DNA of 64,000 bases, taken from contig NZ_CP063164.1 of assembly GCF_014931715.1 (NCBI RefSeq), positions 1,860,001 through 1,924,000 of the forward strand, written 5' to 3'. Of this stretch, positions 46,307 to 55,328 are shown one piece after another. The notes under the pieces are model-generated. The model was not told the DNA's origin and did not search any database. It saw only the letters and a list, made by a program, of their open reading frames with translations. The position numbers and the translations under genes are program-made. The stretch's first letter is position 1; each line of letters begins with the position of its first letter. This DNA comes from Sulfurovum indicum. Lineage in GTDB: Bacteria; Campylobacterota; Campylobacteria; Campylobacterales; Sulfurovaceae.

Positions 46307-49120
46307 CTATGCCTTTGTAATTTTAACTGCACATTTCTTATAATCTGTCTGTTTGGACATCGGACATGTCGCATCCAGACATACTTTATTGATAAACACT
46401 TTCTCGTCAAACCAAGGTACGAACACTAATCCTTGTGGCGGTCTGTTACGTCCTCTGGTCTCTATTCTTGCTTTAACCTTGCCGCGGCGTGATTCCACCC
46501 ATGCAAGTTCACCACGTTTAAGACCTTTGGCTTTTGCATCAGCCGGGTGCATATAACAGAGTGCTTCAGGAACTGCACGGAAGAGTTCAGGGACTCTCAT
46601 TGTCATTGTTCCAGAGTGCCAGTGTTCAAGCACACGACCTGTACATAACCACGTATCATACTCTTTGTTCGGCATTTCTGGTGGATCCATATAAGGTCTT
46701 GCAAAGATCTTCGCTTTATTCTTCAGTGACGTTTTCTTCTTGTCGGTCACACCTTTGAGGTTACCATGAGGCAACTTCTTCGCCAATGGTCCGTAGAATG
46801 CATGTGTGGAATTACTTCCTGCTGCTTTTGCTGCTTTTGCTGCATAAGGATCATACTTGACGTTAAATCGCCACTGTGTCTCTTTACCGTCAACTACTGG
46901 CCATTTAAGCCCTCTTACTTTGTGATAGACTTCAAACGGTGCAAGATCGTGTCCATGTCCTCTACCAAAGCTTGCATACTCTTCAAAGAGATACTCATGG
47001 ATCATGAATCCATATCCTTTAAAGACTTTTCCGTCACTTCCTTTGACATTTCTGCTGTCACCAAGACACTCAGAGTTGTCATACCCTTTTTGAGGGAACT
47101 TGGTTGTATCTATCTTATATTTTTTCGCTCTGTCATTTGCAAAGAGGATCTCATACATTGTTGTATCATCATTGTATCCCAGTTTCTTGGCATCTTTACG
47201 AACATCCGGAAGTTTTTTACCGTTTCTAAGTGTATATGGTCCCCACAGATCTTTTACTGTAAACCTTTTGGAGAACTCTACCCACTGCCATGTATCAGAC
47301 ATCGCATCACCTACAGGAAGTACCTGCTGTCTCCAGTGCTGTGTACGTCTTTCGGCATTTCCGTACGCTCCCCACTTCTCGTAGATCATTGCTGAAGGAA
47401 GAACCAGGTCAGAAACTTTTGCAGAAATACCCGGATATCCGTCAGAGGTAACGATGAAATTATCCATTTCTCTTGCTGCTTTAATCCAGTGAGATGCAGA
47501 TGCAGAATCCTGATATGCATTACATACGTTAACCCATGCAAATTTGACTATACCATCTTCAATATCTCTGTGGATCTTCATGATATGCTGATTACCTACC
47601 GGATTCAGTGTACCTGCAGGAATTTTCCATGTATGTTCAGCATGAGCTCTGTGCTTAGGATTTTTCACCATCATATCTGCGGGAAGTCTGTGACAGAATG
47701 TTCCAACCTCTCTTGCTGTACCACATGCCGAAGGCTGTCCGGTAAGAGAGAATGCACCGCTTCCCGGAAGTGCCTGCTTGTTAAGGAGGAAGTGCACATT
47801 GTACGAAAGTGTATTGACCCACGTACCTCTGGTATGCTGGTTCATACCCATTGTCCAGAATGAAACTACTTTTCTACCCTTCTCAATGTAGAGATCAGCA
47901 AGGGCTTTCAGTTTTTTCTTGAACTCTTCAAGGTCTTCATTTGGATCACCTTTCGCAATTTTCGCAACATAATCCAATGTAAATGGTGCAAGAGATTTTT
48001 TATACTCTTCAAAAGTGATCTGCCAGTGCTTAAGCGTACCTGGTGTATGCTTCATTTTATCACCTTCTTTGTAACCGTAAGGTTCAAGTGCCGGTGCTTC
48101 TTTTGCAGAAACGGTAGTCTCCATCTCTTTCTTGATCGTTTCCATCTCTTTGGCTGTATATTTGCCATCTTTAAGAGACTTCTCACCTGCCCTTCTCATA
48201 CCGTAACCAATATTTACCGGACCTGCGGTAAAGACAATGTTCTGCTTGACAAAATCCCAGTCAATCGCTTCAGGATGATTATAAACAATCTCATGTGCAA
48301 CATAGTTCCAGATCGCAAGGTCTGTATTTGGAGAGAAGATAATGTTAATATCTCCGATATCACAGGTTCTGTGTGTATAGGTCTGGATGTTAACAATTTT
48401 TACCTTATCCGGGTTGGAAAGTTTTCTGTCAGAAACACGCGACCAGAGAATAGGGTGCATCTCTGCCATATTTGAACCCCATGTCACGATAGTATCTGTA
48501 ATTTCAATATCATCGTAACAACCAGATGGTTCATCCACACCAAATGTCTGATAGAAACCTACAACTGCTGATGCCATACAGTGACGCGCATTTGGATCGA
48601 TCGCATTGGATCTGAATCCTGCTTTCATCATCTTTTGTGCTGCATATCCCTCCATAACCGTATATTGTCCGGAAGCAAAGACTGCAACACCCTCAGGTCC
48701 ACTTGCTTTCAAAGCTTTTCTTGCATGTTTTTCCATCTCATCAAATGCACGTTTCCATGAAACAGGTCTGAATTTACCTTTTTTGTCAAATTCACCTTTG
48801 TCATTCATTCTGAGAAGCGGTGTTTTAAGTCTATCCGCACCATACATGATCTTCGCATTGAAATATCCTTTGATACAGTTAAGCCCTCTGTTCACCGGTG
48901 CTGCAGGGTCTCCTTTGACCGCTACAATCTTCCCGCCCTTGGTTGCAAGCATGATCCCACACCCCGTACCACAGAAACGACACGCTGCTTTATCCCATCT
49001 CCAATCTTTCTGTGCATCTGATGCTGCAGCTTCAAGGTTGGATGGAACAGCAATTCCTACTGCGCTTGCTGCAGATGCTGCTGCTGCGCTTTTGAGAAAT
49101 TCTCTTCTATTCAAAGCCAT
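46307..49120 (-). CDS. napA: NapA, periplasmic nitrate reductase catalytic subunit
   Basis: NapA reduces nitrate to nitrite at a Mo-bis-MGD site in the periplasm. The 937 residues start with a Tat signal ([19 protein letters not shown]). The [4Fe-4S] ligands are Cys47, Cys50, Cys54 and Cys82 ([19 protein letters not shown]), and the Mo ligand is Cys181 in [13 protein letters not shown]. The length is normal for the Campylobacterota type, which is about 100 residues longer than E. coli NapA. The leader holds an FNR-like box and a separate palindrome. Confidence 0.97.
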   Translation of the reverse strand: MALNRREFLKSAAAASAASAVGIAVPSNLEAAASDAQKDWRWDKAACRFCGTGCGIMLATKGGKIVAVKGDPAAPVNRGLNCIKGYFNAKIMYGADRLKTPLLRMNDKGEFDKKGKFRPVSWKRAFDEMEKHARKALKASGPEGVAVFASGQYTVMEGYAAQKMMKAGFRSNAIDPNARHCMASAVVGFYQTFGVDEPSGCYDDIEITDTIVTWGSNMAEMHPILWSRVSDRKLSNPDKVKIVNIQTYTHRTCDIGDINIIFSPNTDLAIWNYVAHEIVYNHPEAIDWDFVKQNIVFTAGPVNIGYGMRRAGEKSLKDGKYTAKEMETIKKEMETTVSAKEAPALEPYGYKEGDKMKHTPGTLKHWQITFEEYKKSLAPFTLDYVAKIAKGDPNEDLEEFKKKLKALADLYIEKGRKVVSFWTMGMNQHTRGTWVNTLSYNVHFLLNKQALPGSGAFSLTGQPSACGTAREVGTFCHRLPADMMVKNPKHRAHAEHTWKIPAGTLNPVGNQHIMKIHRDIEDGIVKFAWVNVCNAYQDSASASHWIKAAREMDNFIVTSDGYPGISAKVSDLVLPSAMIYEKWGAYGNAERRTQHWRQQVLPVGDAMSDTWQWVEFSKRFTVKDLWGPYTLRNGKKLPDVRKDAKKLGYNDDTTMYEILFANDRAKKYKIDTTKFPQKGYDNSECLGDSRNVKGSDGKVFKGYGFMIHEYLFEEYASFGRGHGHDLAPFEVYHKVRGLKWPVVDGKETQWRFNVKYDPYAAKAAKAAGSNSTHAFYGPLAKKLPHGNLKGVTDKKKTSLKNKAKIFARPYMDPPEMPNKEYDTWLCTGRVLEHWHSGTMTMRVPELFRAVPEALCYMHPADAKAKGLKRGELAWVESRRGKVKARIETRGRNRPPQGLVFVPWFDEKVFINKVCLDATCPMSKQTDYKKCAVKITKA

Positions 49121-49149
49121 ATTACTTCCTCCGTAAATTGATTTTTTTA

Positions 49150-49166
49150 GTTATAGAGACTATAAC
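49150..49166. promoter_or_regulatory. Second palindrome in napA leader
   Basis: GTTATAG-AGA-CTATAAC is a perfect 7-bp inverted repeat 30 bp upstream of the napA ATG. It lies downstream of the predicted transcription start and could be an operator or an mRNA hairpin. Confidence 0.45.
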
Positions 49167-49204
49167 AACGTCTATAGTTTAGCATAAGAGTAGTTTTTTT
49201 ATAC

Positions 49205-49218
49205 ATGATTTATATCAA
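49205..49218 (-). promoter_or_regulatory. FNR-like box before napA
   Basis: TTGAT-ATAA-ATCAT on the minus strand differs from TTGAT-N4-ATCAA at one position. A -10-like TAAACT (49181 to 49176) lies near the class II distance. The rest of the 284-bp gap to 49404 shows nothing recognisable. Confidence 0.65.
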
Positions 49219-49404
49219 GTTTCGTAATTTATTGCATAAATTCAGTGAATAGTAATCATTTTAATTTGGAGTGTTTTTATCTTAGATAAATGGAAGGGAA
49301 AGAAGTATAAAATAGTTGTAAAAAATGTTGATGAAATTAGGAGTTCTACACTCTTATTTAGCTTTGTGCTCTGAACTTTGACTGTATCAACGAAGGGGAA
49401 GTGG

Positions 49405-49713
49405 TTACAAACCACCTAATGTTTTCTTGACATTCTCATCTGCCATTGAGATGTTCCATGCCGGCTCCCAGACTACTTCAACCTCAACTTCCCCAACATC
49501 TTCGATACGTTCTACCGCCTCTTTGACCCACTGAGTGATCATCTGATGCAAAGGACACCCCTGTGTAGAAAGTGTCATCACCACATGCACATTACACTCC
49601 TCATCGATAATCGCATCATAAATAAGCCCCATCTCGACAAGATTAAATCCTACTTCAGGGTCAATCACCGTACTGATCGCATCAAAAACTGCCTCTTTTG
49701 TAATATTGCACAT
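49405..49713 (-). CDS. DUF59/MIP18-family Fe-S assembly factor
   Basis: A 102-residue protein of the PaaD/SufT-like family (VIDPEVGFNLVEMGLIYDAI and TLSTQGCPLHQMI with a conserved Cys). These help deliver Fe-S clusters. I start at MCNITKEAV, 6 nt after GAGGAG; the longer frame adds seven residues. Its position beside nap genes suggests supply of clusters to the Fe-S-rich Nap and Nir proteins. Confidence 0.82.
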   Translation of the reverse strand: MCNITKEAVFDAISTVIDPEVGFNLVEMGLIYDAIIDEECNVHVVMTLSTQGCPLHQMITQWVKEAVERIEDVGEVEVEVVWEPAWNISMADENVKKTLGGL

Positions 49714-49849
49714 ATCATACTCCTCATTTATCATTCATAATTCTATCGGATACCTGTAACCGTAAAAGCGGGATTCCAGTCCAGCCTAAAACAAAAGCTT
49801 TTCAGATTAAAAAGCATACAACAACTCCTCACTCCTGCTTTTACCTTCA

Positions 49850-51088
49850 TCACTTCCCATATGAGAGCATCTTTTGCATCGTAGCAAACAGAAAAACCGC
49901 TCCTATAAAGAGAAAACTTGCCCCCGCTTTAAAAAGAAGATTACTCTCGGTCATCAAACCAAACCCACCGAGTGTAACGCCTGACACAGTGAACCAGAAC
50001 ATCATACCTGCACCCTCCTTGGAATACATCTCATGCAGCATAGGCACCTTTTCTTTACCTACAAGCGGAGCAAAGCGCTCAAACCAGACAAGAAAGGGAA
50101 CGATCTTATACAGATGTCCGCTGATCATGGAAGCCACAAAGCCCAAAAGAAGGAACCACACACTCGCATGCAAAAAAGGAGTGTATCCTGTTAAGATATA
50201 AATAAGCCATAGGATAATTGAAAAGCCAAGAGTGCCAAAAGCAAAGACCATCGACTTTGCCCAGATATCCCACTCTTTTCTAACTGTCAATTTGGCAATG
50301 ATATAGATCTGCATCATATAAAAGAGGACACCTATCAGATTTACCAGATAGCCAAGCCACATCAGCCACTCCCATCCGGTAAGTGCTCCGGCAAATACCA
50401 AAGCAACACCAATAATCACACATTTAAATGCACGATTGATATGATCCTCTTTAAACCCGTGAGCCAGAGAGAACATCGGAATAAGGATCAGTGAGAACCC
50501 CATAATCGTCAAGAGAACATATCCACCAAGTACGGCATAGACATGCGCTTTAAGCATCATCTCCACATCGATACTCAACTCTCCGGTCAGTCCCAATGCG
50601 ATGGCAAATCCGGTAATAATACCCAAAAGCAGATAACCGTTGCTCCATGCTACAGTTTTGACCGTAAGTGTACGAAGCTCGCTCCTTCTCAGTGTTGCCA
50701 TGCTCTCCAATGCAAAGATCACCATAGCAACCAGCACCAACAGCCCACCGTAAGGAAGCAGAGAGGGTATCATCCAAAACCCAAAGACCATCACCGATGC
50801 ACCAATACCCAAAAGAGGCAGAATAATATAGTAAACATCGACTACGACATGTCCTGTCTCAAGTACGACAGGAATCAGCTGCGCCATCGCACCAAAGATG
50901 ATCATCATGACAAAACCAAGTAAAAAGAGGTGTACCCATCCTGCTACATTCATCTGCACATAGCTGAATGTCGGCTCAAAAAAGAGCAAAGCTGCCATAG
51001 AGAGCAGATAGAAGACCACACCATACTTGAAAAATGGTGCAATGAGCTTCAACGGAGGTGCGAAATCACTCGAGACTGCTTTCATCAA
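49850..51088 (-). CDS. Polytopic membrane protein, heme-copper oxidase subunit I/NnrS-like
   Basis: A 412-residue protein of about 12 membrane helices with His residues in GWVHLFLLGFVMMIIFGAMA, MLKAHVYAVLGGY, LHASVWFLLLGF and SGHLYKIVPFL. This recalls NnrS and subunit-I-like proteins of the NO-response group, but full metal ligands are not certain. It starts 3 bp after the DUF2249 gene and shares its FNR-controlled promoter. It is probably linked to NO or nitrite handling. Confidence 0.6.
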   Translation of the reverse strand: MMKAVSSDFAPPLKLIAPFFKYGVVFYLLSMAALLFFEPTFSYVQMNVAGWVHLFLLGFVMMIIFGAMAQLIPVVLETGHVVVDVYYIILPLLGIGASVMVFGFWMIPSLLPYGGLLVLVAMVIFALESMATLRRSELRTLTVKTVAWSNGYLLLGIITGFAIALGLTGELSIDVEMMLKAHVYAVLGGYVLLTIMGFSLILIPMFSLAHGFKEDHINRAFKCVIIGVALVFAGALTGWEWLMWLGYLVNLIGVLFYMMQIYIIAKLTVRKEWDIWAKSMVFAFGTLGFSIILWLIYILTGYTPFLHASVWFLLLGFVASMISGHLYKIVPFLVWFERFAPLVGKEKVPMLHEMYSKEGAGMMFWFTVSGVTLGGFGLMTESNLLFKAGASFLFIGAVFLFATMQKMLSYGK

Positions 51089-51091
51089 TAC

Positions 51092-51433
51092 TTATCCATG
51101 GCACGTGTTTTGAGAAAGGTCGGCCTTTTCGCTCTCCCCTGCTCTGTAAGAGAAAATAAGTTTAACACGTCCGTCATCCATTTTCTCTGTCTCGATATCA
51201 TAGTTCTCACCAATCTTATCAAGCAGGCCCATAGGTTTTTTATGATTGATCATAACAACTTTCTTGTTGGGACTGTCGACCATTTTTAAACCTGCCATCG
51301 CATTAACCATTGGTTCAGGCGGCCCGCATTTAGAGGTATCGAACTCATAGTATTGGGTTTCCCCCATTGTATAGGTAAAGAAAGGAACGGTTGCCCCCGG
51401 AACTTCTACAGCTTGCTTGTTAAATTCAGACAT
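51092..51433 (-). CDS. DUF2249-like protein
   Basis: A 113-residue soluble protein. The core YYEFDTSKCGPPEPMVNAMA, then KKVVMINHKKPMGLLDKIGE, resembles DUF2249, a TusA-like fold often found near denitrification genes. Here a Cys precedes the GPPEP motif, in the place of the TusA thiol. A second Cys is near the C-terminus (NTCHG). It is the first gene after the best FNR-like box in the window. Confidence 0.68.
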   Translation of the reverse strand: MSEFNKQAVEVPGATVPFFTYTMGETQYYEFDTSKCGPPEPMVNAMAGLKMVDSPNKKVVMINHKKPMGLLDKIGENYDIETEKMDDGRVKLIFSYRAGESEKADLSQNTCHG

Positions 51434-51487
51434 AATTACTCCTATTTATGATTTTTTACATTGTATGGCATTATAATTAAAATAAAA

Positions 51488-51501
51488 TTGATTTATATCA
51501 A
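51488..51501 (-). promoter_or_regulatory. Perfect FNR-like box before DUF2249 gene
   Basis: TTGAT-TTAT-ATCAA matches the FNR consensus completely. A TACAAT -10 (51465 to 51460) puts the start point about 41.5 bp from the box centre, the class II arrangement. Confidence 0.8.
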
Positions 51502-51523
51502 TATTTTGTCAAATGTTGTCAAA

Positions 51524-52090
51524 TCATTTAAAATTTTTCCTGAAATACTCTTCTACCAGTGTATCAAAATACTTCATCCTCTCTTTTCCTTTTGGTATAG
51601 TGGAACGCAAACCTTTCATCTTCTGAAGAAAATCTCCAACAGAATCAGGAATGATCTTCTCAAAATGACGACGTATCTGCTTGGCAAATGCCGGAGAAGC
51701 TCCACCTGTGGAAAAAGCAATGGTCAGATCACCTTTTTGTACATAGGAAGGAAAGATAAAATCGCAGTAGTCCGTGTTATCCACCGAGTTGACCAAAATA
51801 CGCTCTGATCGTGATTCCTCATAGATCGCTTTATGCAGCTCTACAGTATCGGTAGCAACAATAACGATATCAAAACCATTGATATCCCCGGTTTGATACA
51901 TACGCTGATGGAGTGTCAGAGAGTATTTTTTGATAAGCTGGTCCGCTCCCTCGCTGATCTCTTTTGTGATCACTGTAATCTCTTTGGTAAAGTCAACCAG
52001 CTTTTCAAGTTTTTCTGTGGCAATGACACCGCCGCCGACCACCAGCACTTTAAGCCCGCTCATATCCATGAAAAGAGGGAAATACGACAT
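51524..52090 (-). CDS. Precorrin-2 dehydrogenase / sirohydrochlorin ferrochelatase (CysG-B, Met8-like)
   Basis: It oxidises precorrin-2 and may insert iron to make siroheme, the precursor of heme d1. The 188 residues start MSYFPLFMDMSGLKVLVVGG with the NAD-binding GGGVIATEKLEKL and contain the SVDNTDYCDFIFPSYVQKGD and ISTGGASPAFAKQIR-type segment (here AFSTGGASPAFAKQIR). Uroporphyrinogen methylation is supplied by the separate NirE gene. It is divergent from the NirDL-GH gene. Confidence 0.88.
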   Translation of the reverse strand: MSYFPLFMDMSGLKVLVVGGGVIATEKLEKLVDFTKEITVITKEISEGADQLIKKYSLTLHQRMYQTGDINGFDIVIVATDTVELHKAIYEESRSERILVNSVDNTDYCDFIFPSYVQKGDLTIAFSTGGASPAFAKQIRRHFEKIIPDSVGDFLQKMKGLRSTIPKGKERMKYFDTLVEEYFRKNFK

Positions 52091-52143
52091 ATCTATCCTT
52101 TATTGTAACATTCATACTCTATCAAAAGTCTATCATAATTGCT

Positions 52144-52157
52144 TTGACAGATATCAA
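52144..52157. promoter_or_regulatory. Shared FNR-like box between cysG-B and nirDL-GH
   Basis: TTGAC-AGAT-ATCAA has one mismatch. On the plus strand a perfect TATAAT (52180-52185) and on the minus strand TAGAGT (52121 to 52116) both stand at the class II distance. One box may activate both genes. Confidence 0.7.
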
Positions 52158-52242
52158 TAAATCTTCATACAAATGAGACTATAATCTTTAAAGCCGGAAT
52201 ATACAATAGAGATTACACATCTTTCACAAATCATTAGCCCAC

Positions 52243-52304
52243 GGGAATTCACAAAGAATCATCGATTAACCTTCGGGTTAACCTCAAATTCTTTGTAAAT
52301 CTCC
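52243..52304. other. Arm-like stem-loop in the nirDL-GH leader
   Basis: A 17-bp stem with about three mismatches (GGGAATTCACAAAGAAT with ATTCTTTGTAAATCTCC) is capped by CGATTAACC-TTCG-GGTTAACC. The cap resembles the tips of the elements at 53473 and 56916. It lies in the predicted 190-nt leader of nirDL-GH. Confidence 0.55.
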
Positions 52305-52382
52305 ATGAAGTAAGCCTTTGCGAAACCTGAAGTAATTCTATTGCATCATCCGGGTTAAAACTACAGCAAAATGAGGATAATG

Positions 52383-53384
52383 ATGCAAGATGAACTACTC
52401 TACCAAATGCAAAATGCTTTCCCGATGGAACAAAGACCCTTTCAGCAAATTGCTGAAGCCTTGGGAAGCAGTGAAGAAGAAGTAATTAAGACCGTCCAGC
52501 GATTGAAAGAAGAGAAGATCATTCGTCAAACCTCGGCAATTTTTGATACAAAACGGCTGGGCTACAAATCATCACTTGTTGCTTTCAAGGTACCTGAAGA
52601 GAAAACCGACAAGGCAGCATCCATTATCAACCAGCACCCGGGTGTCAGCCATAATTACCTCAGAAACCATGATTACAATATCTGGTTCACGATGGCAGTC
52701 GCACCAGACAGCAAACTGGGGTTGGAAAAGACTATAGAAATACTTAAAGAGCAGACCGGTGCAGATGATGCGATCACCCTTCCAACACTCAAGATGTTCA
52801 AGATCTCTGTAAAAATGGATACCACCGGGAAACGTGCCAAAAAAGAAAAAGTCAAAAAAACTGTTCATAAAGAGATAGAGCTTACCCCTGAGCATATTGC
52901 CGTTATCAAGGCTTTGCAAAAAGATATCAAAGTTGTCTCTGAACCCTTCAAAAGGATTACAGAAGAACTAGGAATGAGCTATGAAAAACTTTTTGGGATT
53001 GCAAATGAACTTAAAGAGAGTGGCGTGATGCGACGATTCGCTACCATCCTAAACCATAGACAGGCAGGTTTTGGAGCCAATGCCATGTCCGTTTGGGCAG
53101 TCCCCGGAGAGAAAGGGGAGGAGATAGGCAGACAACTTGCAGAATTTTCTGCTGTCAGCCACTGCTATCTGCGTCCAAGCTATCCTAACTGGCCTTACAA
53201 CCTCTTTGCTATGGTACATGCCAAAACACAGGAGGAGTGCGACAGTCTCATTGAGGAGATGGCAAAAGAGACCGGACTTACAGAGTATGGAAAGCTCTAT
53301 TCTACAGTAGAGTTCAAAAAGCAGAGACTCGTCTATTTTGATGATGCATTTGAAAAATGGGAAACGGAAGTAGGAGGTAGTTAG
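52383..53384 (+). CDS. Fused siroheme decarboxylase (NirDL-NirGH/AhbAB type)
   Basis: It decarboxylates siroheme to 12,18-didecarboxysiroheme for heme d1 (or heme) synthesis. Two Lrp/AsnC-like halves, each with a helix-turn-helix and an RAM-like sensor, are joined in one 333-residue chain. Half 1 has PGVSHNYLRNHDYNIWFTM; half 2 has SAVSHCYLRPSYPNWPYNLF. These VSH.YLR motifs are typical of the family. Start chosen at MQDELLYQM, 5 nt after an AGGA; up to four residues more are possible. Separate NirD/L and NirG/H chains are common in pseudomonads. Confidence 0.87.
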   Translation: MQDELLYQMQNAFPMEQRPFQQIAEALGSSEEEVIKTVQRLKEEKIIRQTSAIFDTKRLGYKSSLVAFKVPEEKTDKAASIINQHPGVSHNYLRNHDYNIWFTMAVAPDSKLGLEKTIEILKEQTGADDAITLPTLKMFKISVKMDTTGKRAKKEKVKKTVHKEIELTPEHIAVIKALQKDIKVVSEPFKRITEELGMSYEKLFGIANELKESGVMRRFATILNHRQAGFGANAMSVWAVPGEKGEEIGRQLAEFSAVSHCYLRPSYPNWPYNLFAMVHAKTQEECDSLIEEMAKETGLTEYGKLYSTVEFKKQRLVYFDDAFEKWETEVGGS

Positions 53385-53740
53385 GTAATATTGGCACAGA
53401 TCATCTTTACCAAAACTTGACAAGTAAGCATACCTTACTTGCTCTTTTCTCCTTATCCTTTACTCTTTATTCCCGCACCAACTAAATACCTCAAACTTTG
53501 AGAGAGCGAGACGAGGCAAGATGTGCGTGAAAAAATCTGAAGGACTACCCGTAGGTAATTCAAAGATTTTTTTGCGTGCAGGTTGTCTCGTATCGTTCTC
53601 CCCGAAGGGTGCTGCACTTTCGCCCACATACGGCGTTAGATTTTCTTGAATTAGCCTCCGGCTAGTCCTGCGAAAATCTGCCTTGTCTGTAAACGAAATT
53701 GCAGCATCAAAGATTGAGGTATTTAATTGGTACGGTAATA
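53385..53740. other. 356-bp gap holding structured element 1
   Basis: Between the convergent NirDL-GH and CRP/FNR genes. Positions 53440-53470 are a pyrimidine-rich stretch. The rest is the element at 53473-53735, which ends 5 bp before the regulator stop codon. No open frame is convincing. Confidence 0.7.
53473..53735. repeat. Structured element 1 (three-way junction)
   Basis: Terminal repeats (53473-53501 with 53707-53735) match over 29 bp with 3 mismatches. Arm 1 (53502-53600) is a long imperfect stem with tip GGACTACCCGTAGGTAATTC. Arm 2 (53608-53708) starts GGTGCTGCACTTTCG and ends CGAAATTGCAGCATC, with tip GAATTAGCCTCCGGCTAGTC. The tip of arm 1 is the inverted form of that of arm 2. CGGCGTTA lies inside arm 2. 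Element 2 has the same plan. Confidence 0.75.
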
Positions 53741-54445
53741 TTATTCATCCTGATATCCGAGTTTCGCCTTAAATTCCGCTATACAGTTCGTACAATTCTT
53801 GATTGCATTGTTCTCTATAATGGCAAAAAGGGCATCCTGATTCAAGATCACAAGCTTGTGGTTTTCGATCTTCACAATCCCCTCTTTCTTCATCTTTGTT
53901 AAAATACGCGAAAATGTTTCAGGTGTCAGATTGAGTATAGAGGCGATCTCATTATTCTTAAGACGGTTAAAGATCGTTACCTTCTTCAGCATCAGGTCTG
54001 CTACCTTCGCTTCCGAAGAGAGTATAGTCTCTTTATGTACCAATGCCGAAAGAAGACTCACTTTCCCTGTAAGCGACTTGATGAGTTCCAGTGAAAACTC
54101 GGGTTGATTAAGATACTCATAAAGTTTATCGTAGTGGAGAAGACCGATGGCACCATCAGTAACGAATTCACAGGTTGCAGGAAAAGGTTCTTTTTCAAAA
54201 ACAGCAAACTCGGCAATAAGTCCTGGAGCGGAGAAACGGTTAATCTGTATCTGTGTCCCTTTGGGAGAGGTTTTATAGAGTTTTACACTCCCTTCCATCA
54301 TGATATGAAGGTATTCACTCTGATCACCTTCATAGAAAACAATACTCTCTTTAGTATAACGTTTAATATGTATCTGGTCTTGAAGTTCTCTTAGGTAATT
54401 CTCTCCCAAGGCTGAAAACATTGGGATATCTTCAAGTTTATACAT
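53741..54445 (-). CDS. CRP/FNR-family transcription regulator
   Basis: Probable activator of the nap/nir genes. The 234 residues comprise a cyclic-nucleotide-type sensor barrel (about 20-120), a dimer helix and a winged helix. The recognition helix reads LTPETFSRILTKM, with Glu176, Ser179 and Arg180 in the FNR pattern that reads TTGAT half sites. There is no N-terminal Cys cluster of the FNR type. A C-terminal CTNC pair (Cys218, Cys221) is unusual. It could sense NO, nitrite or redox state. Confidence 0.87.
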   Translation of the reverse strand: MYKLEDIPMFSALGENYLRELQDQIHIKRYTKESIVFYEGDQSEYLHIMMEGSVKLYKTSPKGTQIQINRFSAPGLIAEFAVFEKEPFPATCEFVTDGAIGLLHYDKLYEYLNQPEFSLELIKSLTGKVSLLSALVHKETILSSEAKVADLMLKKVTIFNRLKNNEIASILNLTPETFSRILTKMKKEGIVKIENHKLVILNQDALFAIIENNAIKNCTNCIAEFKAKLGYQDE

Positions 54446-54527
54446 CTGTGATACCTCTTATCAATAAAGTAATCACAACTATACACTATAAAAGATAAAA
54501 TCTCTCCCTTTTTTAGGAATTATGTAT

Positions 54528-55262
54528 CTATTTCTCAAACCAACTGAGCTGATCACGCAGTTTAACCACCTCTCCTACTACAATCAGTGCAGGGGTGGGC
54601 AGTTCTTTGGCTTTTTCATAGATATCGTCAAGTGTACCGACCACTGTTTTCTCATCAGGGGTCGTCCCGCGACTAATCACAGCAATAGGATGGTCTTTGG
54701 GTTTACCAATCTCAATAAGTTTCTGCGTAATCTTTTTCAATCGGTGCAGCCCCATCAAAAAGACAATAGTATCATCTGTTTTGTAATTTTCCCACGGAAT
54801 CTGAGAGTGCTCTTTGTTTTTCGATTCATGTCCGGTCACAACCCTGAAAGAAACAGTCACACCACGGTGTGTTACAGGAATACCCGCATATTCAGGAACT
54901 GCGATCGCAGAAGTGATACCTGGAATGAACTCAAACTCTATGCCACGTTCTCTCAGATATATCCCCTCTTCTCCACCGCGTCCAAAGACCAGAGGATCTC
55001 CTCCTTTAAGCCGTACCACCTTTTCATATTTGAGCGCAGACTGATAGATCACTTCATTGATCTCTTCTTGCGGAAGAGTATGATGTGAGTCTTCTTTCCC
55101 CACATAAATGAATTCACACCCGTCTTTTGCCTCTTGGAGAATATCAGGGTTGGCCAACCTGTCATAAATGATCACATCCGCCTGCTGCACCACCCGCAAT
55201 GCCTTGACCGTTAACAGATCAATATCTCCCGGTCCCGCTCCGGTTAAATAAACTTTACCCAT
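54528..55262 (-). CDS. nirE: Uroporphyrinogen-III C-methyltransferase (NirE/CobA)
   Basis: It methylates uroporphyrinogen III at C2 and C7 to precorrin-2, the entry step to siroheme and heme d1. The 244 residues have the SAM motif VYLTGAGPGDIDLLTVKALR and the signature RLKGGDPLVFGRGGEEG. Its neighbours (nirJ upstream, CysG-B, NirDL-GH) favour the heme d1 role, though siroheme for the sulfite/nitrite reductase needs it too. Confidence 0.92.
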   Translation of the reverse strand: MGKVYLTGAGPGDIDLLTVKALRVVQQADVIIYDRLANPDILQEAKDGCEFIYVGKEDSHHTLPQEEINEVIYQSALKYEKVVRLKGGDPLVFGRGGEEGIYLRERGIEFEFIPGITSAIAVPEYAGIPVTHRGVTVSFRVVTGHESKNKEHSQIPWENYKTDDTIVFLMGLHRLKKITQKLIEIGKPKDHPIAVISRGTTPDEKTVVGTLDDIYEKAKELPTPALIVVGEVVKLRDQLSWFEK

Positions 55263-55302
55263 TACTTTATCCTTTTTGATGCGTGATTATGCATCCTGCA
55301 AA

Positions 55303-55328
55303 TTCACTCTTCACTCTTCACTCCTCAC
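55303..55328. repeat. Tandem heptamer at the nirJ stop
   Basis: TTCACTC repeated three times, then CTCAC, spans the end of nirJ and the gap to nirE. Just downstream on the nirJ transcript is GCGTGATTATGCATCCT (read on the plus strand, 55281-55297), similar to the prfB hairpin. Confidence 0.55.

Noticed and set aside
53601-53700. Resemblance of the CGGCGTTA core in the structured elements to integron attC ends
   Set aside because: Only the short GGCGTTA string is shared. The long terminal repeats and two-arm layout are unlike attC, and no integrase or cassette array is present.
54446-54480. TGATA-CCTCT-TATCA palindrome before the CRP/FNR gene as an autoregulatory FNR box
   Set aside because: Half sites and spacing do not fit TTGAT-N4-ATCAA and it overlaps the ribosome-binding region.
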